Shown here in pieces: positions 1 to 5,138 of a stretch of 5,138 bases of DNA. The stretch is from Phycisphaerales bacterium (GTDB taxonomy: Bacteria > Planctomycetota > Phycisphaerae > Tepidisphaerales > Tepidisphaeraceae). Every line of letters begins with the position of its first letter. Position 1 is the first letter of the stretch. Made by a program: the position numbers and the translations under genes. The notes beneath the pieces were generated by a model. That model was given only the letters and a program-made list of their open reading frames with translations. It was not told where the DNA came from and did no database searches. The stretch is from assembly GCA_028288945.1 (NCBI GenBank), contig JAQGHH010000061.1:1-5138 (forward strand). Direction: 5' to 3'.

Positions 1-285
1 TACTCCATCACTGGCCTGAAATCCGACACCGGCGGCGCGGTCAAGACTTGGCTCACCTTCTGGGAAGACAAACCCGCCCACACCGGCTGGGACTACAACG
101 ACCTGGTGGTCGAGATGAAGACCAAGGGCATTTCGGCCGCGGCAGTCGCCCCGGCCCCCGCGGCAATCCGTGCAGAGCCTTTGCTGATCCCTTTGCCCAC
201 GGCCGCTACCAGCGGGATCGGTGGTTTGCTCGCCTTGGCGATCGCCGCAAAGATTCAACGCCTTTGGCGGCAAAGGTACGCTTAG
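1..285 (+). CDS. C-terminal part of an exported protein with a PEP-CTERM-like sorting tail
   Basis: The gene is open at the left window edge; frame 1 runs to a TAG at 283-285, leaving 94 residues. The first part contains the motif WLTFWEDKPAHTGWDYNDLVVEM (residues about 17-39, shown in pieces: an aromatic-rich strand, then D-Y-N-D-L-V-V-E). This 'D-x-N-D-L-V-V' ending is typical of beta-sandwich extracellular domains of the DUF4114 or PEP-CTERM protein type. An Ala/Pro-rich spacer follows, then 'IPLPTAATSG', a hydrophobic Gly/Ala/Leu helix (about residues 71-83) and a basic end (KIQRLWRQRYA). That order of short PLP-type motif, one transmembrane helix and an Arg/Lys cluster is the tripartite layout of PEP-CTERM/exosortase sorting signals, here without a literal 'PEP'. 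I infer a secreted or envelope protein processed at its C terminus; the ligand or role is unknown. It could also be a plain C-terminally anchored membrane protein. Confidence 0.72.
   Translation, partial: YSITGLKSDTGGAVKTWLTFWEDKPAHTGWDYNDLVVEMKTKGISAAAVAPAPAAIRAEPLLIPLPTAATSGIGGLLALAIAAKIQRLWRQRYA
261..276 (+). repeat. Small hairpin just before the stop codon of the left gene
   Basis: CCTTTG (261-266), loop GCGG, CAAAGG (271-276) form a perfect 6-bp stem inside the last codons of the exported-protein gene, seven bases before its TAG. There is no T-tract after it, so it does not look like an intrinsic terminator. It may simply result from the codons for the basic tail. Confidence 0.25.
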
Positions 286-396
286 AAACAGCGATTCCGC
301 CTCACACCCGCAAAGCCACGCGGTCCAGTATTCCGTTTGGCCGGGTTAACCTCAAGGCAGGACATCCTCGGTCCAAGGTCGCCCAGATTGCCCGGC

Positions 397-432
397 AAAA
401 AGGCCCTCGAACGTCCATCGTTCGAGGGCCTT
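397..432 (-). terminator. Intrinsic terminator of the KGG gene in the convergent gap
   Basis: The arms at 400-413 and 419-432 are a perfect 14-bp inverted repeat (AAGGCCCTCGAACG and its reverse complement) around a 5-nt loop, TCCAT. Plus-strand AAAAA at 397-401 means that, read on the minus strand, the stem runs directly into TTTTT. That is the classic order of a rho-independent terminator for transcription from the right, 92 nt beyond the stop codon of the KGG gene. Read on the plus strand the stem is followed only by TTCG, so termination of the left gene by the same hairpin would be weaker, though the hairpin may still protect its 3' end, 114 nt after that stop. Confidence 0.85.
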
Positions 433-523
433 CGAATTGGCCTGACCAACTTGCAAGTCTCTGCCGCGGAATGGCCGGCATGGGCTCAAGGTAGCGCAAA
501 GTGTGGCAGCACGGGCGTTCTGC

Positions 524-889
524 TTACTCGTTCCGGCCCCCGCCATCCCCCGTTCCACCGGCCGATCCTTCCGGTGAATTGGCGGACGTTTCCGACGTCT
601 GGTCGCCACGGGCGCCGGGGGCGGATCCTCCGGTCCCTTCTTCCGGGGAGCTCTTCGAGGCCCGGCGGCCCGCCGAGCTCTTTCCCCCCAGGCGACCGAT
701 CCGCGACATGTGGGCGCGGTCGGAACTCACGCGCTCTCCCCCCTTGCGGCCCGCGGCGCGAGCTTCGTCAGCGGTGAACTCGTGGGCGGTCCCCTTCTCA
801 TGAGCAGCCTTACCACCCTTCCGGGCGATCTGCCGTTGCTTTTCGCGATCCATCGATGCGAAACCTCGATTGCGAGTGCCGGATTGCAT
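524..889 (-). CDS. KGG-repeat stress-type small protein (YciG/Con-10 family)
   Basis: A 121-residue, highly hydrophilic protein. The N-terminal 70 residues carry the hallmark of the KGG (stress-induced repeat) family: an R-G-F-A-S-M-D head at residues 8-14, a KGG motif at 24-26 followed by K-A-A-H, H-E-F-T at 36-39, a second KGG at 49-51, and a degenerate third copy (LGG) at 67-69. Residues 71-121 are a Gly/Ser/Glu-rich, probably disordered tail with no recognisable domain, which makes it longer than E. coli YciG (about 60 residues). The start at 889 is chosen because AAGGAG lies 5 nt upstream and because the RGFASMD block precedes the alternative ATG at 853. Family members are linked to general or acid/desiccation stress in bacteria and to conidiation in fungi; the biochemical function is not established. 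No signal peptide or membrane segment is present, so it is presumably cytoplasmic. It is transcribed alone, convergent with the exported-protein gene and divergent from sucA. Confidence 0.88.
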   Translation of the reverse strand: MQSGTRNRGFASMDREKQRQIARKGGKAAHEKGTAHEFTADEARAAGRKGGERVSSDRAHMSRIGRLGGKSSAGRRASKSSPEEGTGGSAPGARGDQTSETSANSPEGSAGGTGDGGGRNE

Positions 890-894
890 CCCTA

Positions 895-900
895 CTCCTT
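895..900 (-). promoter_or_regulatory. Strong Shine-Dalgarno site of the KGG gene
   Basis: On the minus strand the sequence reads AAGGAG-TAGGG-ATG, a six-base match to the anti-SD with 5-nt spacing to the ATG at 889. The in-frame alternative ATG at 853 has only a GAGG about 10 nt upstream. This site therefore decides the start codon. Confidence 0.8.
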
Positions 901-927
901 TGCTTCTTTGCCAACGTACTAGGCATT

Positions 928-946
928 GCCGGGCTCACTACCCGGC
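928..946 (-). repeat. GC-rich inverted repeat upstream of the KGG gene
   Basis: GCCGGG (928-933), 7-nt loop, CCCGGC (941-946) is a perfect 6-bp stem 27 nt upstream of the Shine-Dalgarno site of the KGG gene. By position it could be a 5' UTR hairpin or a dyad operator overlapping the promoter. No T-tract follows it on the minus strand, which argues against an attenuator. Chance occurrence in GC-rich DNA is quite possible. Confidence 0.3.
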
Positions 947-1138
947 GGCCTTCCACCCAATCCCGCCGACACCTGTTCCGGCGCTTGGCGGCACGACGAT
1001 CGGGCCTGGTGTGGGCGATTGGAAGGGGACGCACTGGGGGGGCACTGCGTACTTGCATTGCTCACTCGGCGCCCCGCCCCCCACTCATCCGTCAGCCCCG
1101 TATCTTGCCAGCACAGCAACACTGATACCATCGGTGGG

Positions 1139-1180
1139 GGTTGCTCGAACGTCCCGTAAATATCGGCGGGCTGAGCAACC
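1139..1180. repeat. Inverted repeat with nested inner stem
   Basis: GGTTGCTC (1139-1146) and GAGCAACC (1173-1180) are perfectly complementary over 8 bp around a 26-nt spacer. Inside it CCCG (1153-1156) can pair with CGGG (1167-1170), giving a two-tier stem-loop. It lies in the middle of the gene-free region and could be part of a structured RNA or a DNA-binding site. No flanking T-tract on either strand supports termination. Confidence 0.3.
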
Positions 1181-1235
1181 AATTTCACGATGAAGCCGCC
1201 CCCTAGACTTGCGCCGATCATCCTTTACAGGCCCG

Positions 1236-1262
1236 GCTGCGTTCGCTATCGAAGAACGCAGC
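1236..1262. repeat. Perfect 9-bp hairpin in the gap before sucA
   Basis: GCTGCGTTC (1236-1244) pairs with GAACGCAGC (1254-1262) around a 9-nt loop. The loop itself allows an alternative fold: TTCG (1242-1245) can pair with CGAA (1250-1253), closing a CTAT tetraloop and leaving GAA bulged. Two competing pairings of one arm can occur in structured RNA, but also arise from the short GAA repeat. A TTTT run lies at 1275-1278, 12 nt past the stem, too far for a normal terminator of plus-strand transcripts. Confidence 0.4.
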
Positions 1263-1466
1263 GGTCGATAATGATTTTCGGCACACGCGTTCGTAACAGC
1301 GAGCAGGCCGCGTTGCCCGGCCAATCGGTCACCCCAGCGGCCCGGCATGCGCGGCGTTCCGACAGACCGGACGCCGTAACCGGAGCCTACCCTACTGGCG
1401 GGCAGAGGTGTCGTTATAAAAGCTCCGAGCCCTTGGCATCGACAGGCCATGGGCTTAGAGTTAGCG

Positions 1467-1472
1467 TACAAT
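1467..1472 (+). promoter_or_regulatory. Possible -10 element of the sucA promoter (weak)
   Basis: TACAAT matches the sigma-70 -10 consensus TATAAT at five of six bases and lies in a locally AT-richer patch about 86 nt before the sucA start. No good -35 sits 16-18 nt upstream; the nearest TTGACA-like hexamer, TCGACA at 1439-1444, is 22 nt away. A TATAAA at 1415-1420 is an alternative, also without a clear -35. This is only a candidate. Confidence 0.22.
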
Positions 1473-1542
1473 TATGCTGAGAAAAGTGGCAGCGGCGGCG
1501 AACGTTACGCCGCAATCGCGCCCGGGCATTTGGGCCCAAGTC

Positions 1543-1549
1543 GAGGGAG
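1543..1549 (+). promoter_or_regulatory. Ribosome binding site of sucA
   Basis: GAGGGAG ends 9 nt before the ATG at 1559. It is purine-rich and a partial match to the anti-SD. Together with the conserved F-L-x-x-A-N-A-x-Y block starting at residue 6, it supports this start. Confidence 0.5.
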
Positions 1550-1558
1550 CCGAATTCG

Positions 1559-4429
1559 ATGCACCGCTTTGATTTCCTCAACCGCGCCAACGCGGAATAC
1601 GTGGACCGCCTTTACGACCAGTACCTTCGCGACCCCCGGTCTCTGGACGAGACGTGGCAGGCTTACTTCGCCGGCTTCGAGGACGCGGGGTCTCGAGGCA
1701 CCCCGCCCGTTCGCTCCGGCGCGGCCCCCATTACCATTGGCGTGCACAACCTGGTCCACTCCTACCGCGAGCTGGGCCATTTCGTAGCCGACCTCGATCC
1801 CCTCGGCCACAGCCGACCCAGCCATCCGCTCCTCGACCTCCAGCAGTTCGGCATGAGCGAAGCCGACCTCGACCTCAAGGTGGGCAAGGCCGATTTCTAC
1901 GGTGAAACGGACGGGACCCTTCGCGATCTGCTCGCCAAGCTCCAGGCCACCTACTGCCGGACCATCGGCGTCGAGTACATGACCATCGCCGACAAGGCCC
2001 AACGTGAATGGCTGGCCGAGCGGATGGAGCCGATCCTCAACAGGCCCACGCTTTCCACCGAGGAGAGCCGGGCGATCCTGTTCCAGCTCGTGGCCGCCGA
2101 GGAGTTCGAGCATTTCCTCCTCCGTGCCTGGACGGGGAAGAAGACTTTCTCCCTGGAAGGCGCCGAGGCGATCATCCCCCTGCTCAACTCGGTGGTGGAC
2201 GACGGCGCCGGCATGGGCATCGAGGAAATATGTATGGGCATGGCCCATCGCGGCCGCCTGAATGTGCTCGCCCACGTCCTGAACAAGCCATATGAAGTGA
2301 TCTTCAGTGAGTTCGAAGAATCGATCGCCCCCGACCCGTCCGCCGGCAGCGGCGACGGTGACGTGAAATACCATCTGGGCTACGCCAACGACCGCCCGGC
2401 CAAGAAACGTTCGATCCACATCAGCCTCAGCCCGAACCCCAGCCACCTCGAGCTCGTCAATCCGGTCGTCGAAGGCATCGTCCGAGCCAAGCAGAACTAC
2501 CGTAACGACAAAGAACAAAACCGCATCGTCCCGCTGCTCGTTCATGGCGACGCCGCATTTACGGGCCAGGGAATCGTCTTCGAGACGCTCAATCTCTCCG
2601 AGCTTCGCGGATGGCGCACCGGCGGCACGATCCATCTGATCATCAACAACCAGATCGGCTTCACCACGCCGCCCGAGCAGGGTCGCTTTACCCCCTATCC
2701 CACGGACGTGGCAAAGATGATTCAGGCTCCGATCTTCCATGTGAATGGAGACGACCCGGAAGCTTGCGTTCACGCCGCCCGACTGGCGACCGCGTTCCGC
2801 GAGCAGTTCAAATGCGATGTGATGCTCGACGTCTGGTGTTACCGCCGTCGCGGGCACAATGAACAGGACGAGGCGCCGTTCACCCAGCCGGTCATGTACG
2901 GCCAGATCGCCAAGCACCCCAGCACGACCGAAATCTACGCCCAGAAATTGGTGGCCCAAGGGAAGATCACCCCCGCCGCCATTGAAGAAATGCGGAAGGT
3001 CGCCCGCGAGCGGATGGAAAAGGCGCGCGAGTTGGCCAAGGAATACCGCCCCCGCCAGCGCACCGCAGCCGTCAACCCGCTTTGGAAAAACTATCTCCAA
3101 CCAGCAATCGACTGGAACGCCAAGACCGCGCTGCCGCGTAACGTGCTGAACGAAATTGCAGAAGGGGCGACCCGCGTTCCGCCGGACTTCACGGTACACC
3201 CGAAACTCAAGAGATTGCTGACCGAGCGCCAGGAGGCGGTCGTGAAAAACGGCCGCGGGATCGACTGGGGTTGCGGAGAAATGCTGGCCCTCGGGAGCTT
3301 GCTCCTGGAAGGAACGCCCGTCCGCCTGGTGGGCCAGGACGTGCAACGCGGCACGTTCAGCCACCGCCACGCCGTCCTCAACGACTACCACACCGGCAAG
3401 CAATACATCCCGCTGGCAAACATCAAGGAAGGCGAGCCGCCGATCGCCATCCTCAACTCGATGCTGTCGGAAGAAGCGGTGCTCGGCTTCGAGTACGGCT
3501 TCAGCTCCGCCGACCCGCGCAACCTCGTGATTTGGGAAGCCCAGTTCGGGGACTTCGTCAACGGCGCGCAGGCGATCATCGACCAGTTCATCGCCGCCGC
3601 CGAGAGCAAATGGCGGCTGATGAACGGCCTGGTCATGCTCTTGCCCCACGGCTACGAAGGGATGGGTCCGGAACACTCCTACGCCTACCTCGACCGCTTC
3701 CTGGCCTTGTGCGCCGCGGACAACATGCAGGTCTGCCAGCCGAGCACGCCGGCTCAATATTTCCATCTGCTCCGGCGGCAGATCCGCCGCACTTTCCGCA
3801 AACCGCTGATTCTGATGATGCCCAAGCATCTGCTGCGGTTCGCGCCCTCCTTCTCGAAGGTTGAAGAGTTCACGGACAACTCCTTCAACCTCGTCCTCGA
3901 TGACCCGACGGCCCCGGAGCGGGACAGCGTCAAACGCATCCTGTTCTGCAGCGGCAAAGTCTTCTATACCCTTGCGGAGGCCCGCGAGAAGGAAAACATC
4001 AAGGGCGTCGCACTGGTGCGCTTTGAGCAGCTCTACCCCTTCCCCAAGAAGGAAATTCAGGCGATCCTCGCCCGTTACCGGCAGGCGCGGGAGATCGCCT
4101 GGGTGCAGGACGAACCGCGCAACCGCGGCGCGTGGCGATTCATGGAAGACCAACTCCGCGAGCTGTTGCCCGACCCTGCAGTGCTGAATTACTTCGGCCG
4201 CGAAGCGGCGGCAAGCCCCGCGACCGGCCTGGGCAGAGCGCACAAGGAAGAAGAAAAGGCGCTCGTCACCCACGCCCTGGAAATCCCCCACAAGGAAACG
4301 AAGGAAGCCAGGGACGCGGAGGAAAAGAAAGCGAAGGAAATTAAGCTGGTGCCCAAGGAGGCCAAGCCGCCGGCCGAAAAAGCCCCCGCCGTCGCCGCCC
4401 CGGGAGAACCCGTGCGAAAGACCAGTTAA
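1559..4429 (+). CDS. sucA: 2-oxoglutarate dehydrogenase E1 component (thiamine diphosphate-dependent)
   Basis: Complete 956-residue SucA (E. coli SucA is about 933). It decarboxylates 2-oxoglutarate and transfers the succinyl group to the lipoyl domain of E2 in the TCA cycle. The N-terminal E2-docking block (F-L-N-R-A-N-A-E-Y to W-Q-A-Y-F, residues 6-38) is present. The E1/ThDP domain (about 170-490) shows MAHRGRLNVL at 228-237, KYHLG at 270-274, NPSHLE at 293-298, GDAAFTGQG at 330-338, the INNQIGFTT metal/ThDP segment at 362-370, HVNGDDPEA at 394-402 and RRGHNEQDE at 430-438. The transketolase pyrimidine domain (about 560-760) shows GQDVQRGTFSHRH at 592-604, WEAQFGDFVNGAQ at 659-671 and LPHGYEGMGPEHS at 695-707. 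The C-terminal E1o domain ends near residue 909 (A-L-E-I), where E. coli SucA also ends. The remaining 47 residues are an added tail, Lys/Glu-rich then Pro/Ala-rich. The active-site histidines appear intact. It is followed by sucB after 45 nt, so the two form an operon. Actinobacterial Kgd-type E1-E2 fusion is ruled out because there is no acyltransferase domain at the N terminus. Confidence 0.97.
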   Translation: MHRFDFLNRANAEYVDRLYDQYLRDPRSLDETWQAYFAGFEDAGSRGTPPVRSGAAPITIGVHNLVHSYRELGHFVADLDPLGHSRPSHPLLDLQQFGMSEADLDLKVGKADFYGETDGTLRDLLAKLQATYCRTIGVEYMTIADKAQREWLAERMEPILNRPTLSTEESRAILFQLVAAEEFEHFLLRAWTGKKTFSLEGAEAIIPLLNSVVDDGAGMGIEEICMGMAHRGRLNVLAHVLNKPYEVIFSEFEESIAPDPSAGSGDGDVKYHLGYANDRPAKKRSIHISLSPNPSHLELVNPVVEGIVRAKQNYRNDKEQNRIVPLLVHGDAAFTGQGIVFETLNLSELRGWRTGGTIHLIINNQIGFTTPPEQGRFTPYPTDVAKMIQAPIFHVNGDDPEACVHAARLATAFREQFKCDVMLDVWCYRRRGHNEQDEAPFTQPVMYGQIAKHPSTTEIYAQKLVAQGKITPAAIEEMRKVARERMEKARELAKEYRPRQRTAAVNPLWKNYLQPAIDWNAKTALPRNVLNEIAEGATRVPPDFTVHPKLKRLLTERQEAVVKNGRGIDWGCGEMLALGSLLLEGTPVRLVGQDVQRGTFSHRHAVLNDYHTGKQYIPLANIKEGEPPIAILNSMLSEEAVLGFEYGFSSADPRNLVIWEAQFGDFVNGAQAIIDQFIAAAESKWRLMNGLVMLLPHGYEGMGPEHSYAYLDRFLALCAADNMQVCQPSTPAQYFHLLRRQIRRTFRKPLILMMPKHLLRFAPSFSKVEEFTDNSFNLVLDDPTAPERDSVKRILFCSGKVFYTLAEAREKENIKGVALVRFEQLYPFPKKEIQAILARYRQAREIAWVQDEPRNRGAWRFMEDQLRELLPDPAVLNYFGREAAASPATGLGRAHKEEEKALVTHALEIPHKETKEARDAEEKKAKEIKLVPKEAKPPAEKAPAVAAPGEPVRKTS

Positions 4430-4474
4430 CCAAGGCCCCCGGGAACACCGCCCCATTCTTGCGACGGAATTTAT

Positions 4475-5138
4475 ATGGCAACGAACGTACCGATCCCCAA
4501 CCTCGGCGATTCCATCAGCCAGGCCACGCTCCTTCGATGGTTGAAAAATGACGGCGACTACGTGAAGGCCGACGAGCCTGTCGCGGAACTCGAAACCGAC
4601 AAGGCCAACGTGGACCTGCCTGCAACCGCGGCCGGCGTCCTCAAGCAAACCAAGAAGGCGGGAGAGACGGTGAAGGTCGGTGAATCGGTCGCCCAGATCG
4701 ACGAATCCGCCAAGCCCTCGGCCACGCCCGCCGCCCCCGCTCCAACACCCCCGAAAGCAGCCGTCGCACCCGCGACCAGTGCACCGCCTGCGCCGACTGC
4801 CGCACAAACCCAGACGACCAACATCCCCCCGGTGGCCAAGTCCGGCGACCTCGAAGACCTCAATCCATCCGTCCGCCCCCTGCTCGTCGAGCACAACCTC
4901 GACCCAAAAAAAATCCCCGGCACCGGCCCCCACGGCCGGCTGCTCAAGGAAGACGTCCTTAAGTATCTCGACCAACGCGGCAGCCAGAGCAACGGGCAGC
5001 CCGCCGCCACTATCGCTCCAATTCCCGCGCAACCAGCGCCCGCCCCCATCGAGCCGCCGCAGCCACAGCTTCAAAGCGAGCGACAGCCCGTCGCCCCCCC
5101 CACCGCCGCCCGCGCCTCCAAACCAACCACGGACGGCC
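4475..5138 (+). CDS. sucB: 2-oxoglutarate dehydrogenase E2 (dihydrolipoamide succinyltransferase), N-terminal part
   Basis: The frame is open from ATG at 4475 to the window edge, giving 221 residues. E2 accepts the succinyl group from SucA on lipoyl-lysine and transfers it to CoA. Residues 1-76 form a lipoyl domain: GDSISQATLLRWLK at 11-24 and the lipoylation motif E-T-D-K-A at 40-44, with K43 as the modified lysine. 'GDSI' and 'ELETDKANVDLPA' are SucB-like, and the position after sucA supports SucB over a pyruvate or branched-chain E2. An Ala/Pro/Thr linker spans about 78-125. The peripheral subunit (E3)-binding domain spans about 128-166 (NPSVRPLLVEHNL, then IPGTGPHGRLLKEDV). From 169 to 221 a second Gln/Pro/Ala-rich linker continues without reaching the catalytic core, which must lie beyond the window. 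The upstream signal is poor: ACGGA ends about 7 nt before ATG, so translation may be coupled to sucA. The gene is in the same frame as sucA. Confidence 0.94.
   Translation, partial: MATNVPIPNLGDSISQATLLRWLKNDGDYVKADEPVAELETDKANVDLPATAAGVLKQTKKAGETVKVGESVAQIDESAKPSATPAAPAPTPPKAAVAPATSAPPAPTAAQTQTTNIPPVAKSGDLEDLNPSVRPLLVEHNLDPKKIPGTGPHGRLLKEDVLKYLDQRGSQSNGQPAATIAPIPAQPAPAPIEPPQPQLQSERQPVAPPTAARASKPTTDG

Larger units (their letters stand above)
901..1558. other. Long divergent intergenic region without a convincing gene
   Basis: About 660 nt between the KGG gene (leftward) and sucA (rightward). Open frames of 80-130 codons exist on both strands, but their translations are Arg/Pro/Ser-rich, low in hydrophobic order, match no family I recognise and lack good ribosome sites. 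I therefore treat the stretch as non-coding. It should contain both divergent promoters. It holds three perfect inverted repeats (928-946, 1139-1180, 1236-1262), a G-run near 1034-1040 and C-runs near 1070-1082. I found no tRNA-like cloverleaf, no transposase remnant and no direct-repeat array. The size is large for a divergent promoter region, so a small RNA or a decayed gene remains possible. Confidence 0.55.

Noticed and set aside
48..494. A 148-codon plus-strand frame overlapping the left gene.
   Set aside because: It is a frame-shifted shadow of the exported-protein gene at first and then runs through the terminator hairpin; the composition is Arg/Pro-rich and unlike a protein.
1030..1055. 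GGCAC followed by TTGCA looks like a sigma-54 -24/-12 promoter.
   Set aside because: The distance between the GG and GC elements is two bases too long for sigma-54, where spacing is strict.
1242..1263. GAAGAACGCAGCG at 1251-1263 resembles the conserved core of eukaryotic 5.8S rRNA.
   Set aside because: The match is about 13 nt, is fully explained by one arm of the local hairpin, and the flanks do not continue as rRNA.
1085..1471. A 128-codon minus-strand frame (and overlapping frames on both strands) in the gap before sucA.
   Set aside because: The translation is Arg/Gly/Pro-rich with no recognisable domain and no good ribosome site; frames of this length are expected by chance in GC-rich DNA.
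1505..5074. A 1189-codon open frame on the minus strand covering all of sucA and most of the visible sucB.
   Set aside because: It is the codon-aligned antisense of both genes. Stops there would need sense codons TTA, CTA or TCA, which this C/G-ending codon usage avoids. sucA and sucB share a frame, so the shadow runs through both. Its translation matches no family, while the sense strand encodes clear SucA and SucB.

Overview
This is a GC-rich bacterial chromosomal window. The gene content suggests a planctomycete or a relative: a surface protein ending in a PEP-CTERM-like tripartite tail, a KGG-repeat stress protein with the 'RGFASMD' head, and a SucA-SucB (2-oxoglutarate dehydrogenase E1-E2) operon with strong C/G third-position bias. 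The phylum is inferred from protein style, not from any marker RNA, and Acidobacteria or a proteobacterium cannot be excluded.

Layout. Bases 1-285 are the 3' end of a plus-strand gene for an exported protein with a C-terminal anchoring/sorting tail. Bases 524-889 hold a convergent minus-strand gene for a small KGG-repeat protein with an excellent Shine-Dalgarno site. Between the two lies a perfect 14-bp hairpin with a T-tract on the minus strand, best read as the terminator of the KGG gene. Bases 901-1558 are a long stretch (about 660 nt) with no convincing gene. It separates two divergent transcription units (KGG to the left, sucA to the right), so it should hold both promoters, and it contains three inverted repeats. 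Bases 1559-4429 encode a complete SucA. After 45 nt, bases 4475 to the window end encode the N-terminal 221 residues of SucB (lipoyl domain, linker, E3-binding domain, second linker); the acyltransferase core lies outside the window.

How the genes work together. SucA (thiamine-diphosphate E1) decarboxylates 2-oxoglutarate and passes the succinyl group to the lipoyl lysine of SucB (E2), which makes succinyl-CoA for the TCA cycle. The two genes are adjacent, in the same orientation and in the same reading frame, with a single TAA and no other stop between them. SucA also carries an unusual charged and Pro/Ala-rich C-terminal tail. The left-hand genes have no visible functional link to this operon.

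I do not see a new defence, mobile or RNA system here. The points most worth a second look are the SucA tail, the in-frame sucA/sucB junction, the long SucB linkers, and the structured intergenic region.
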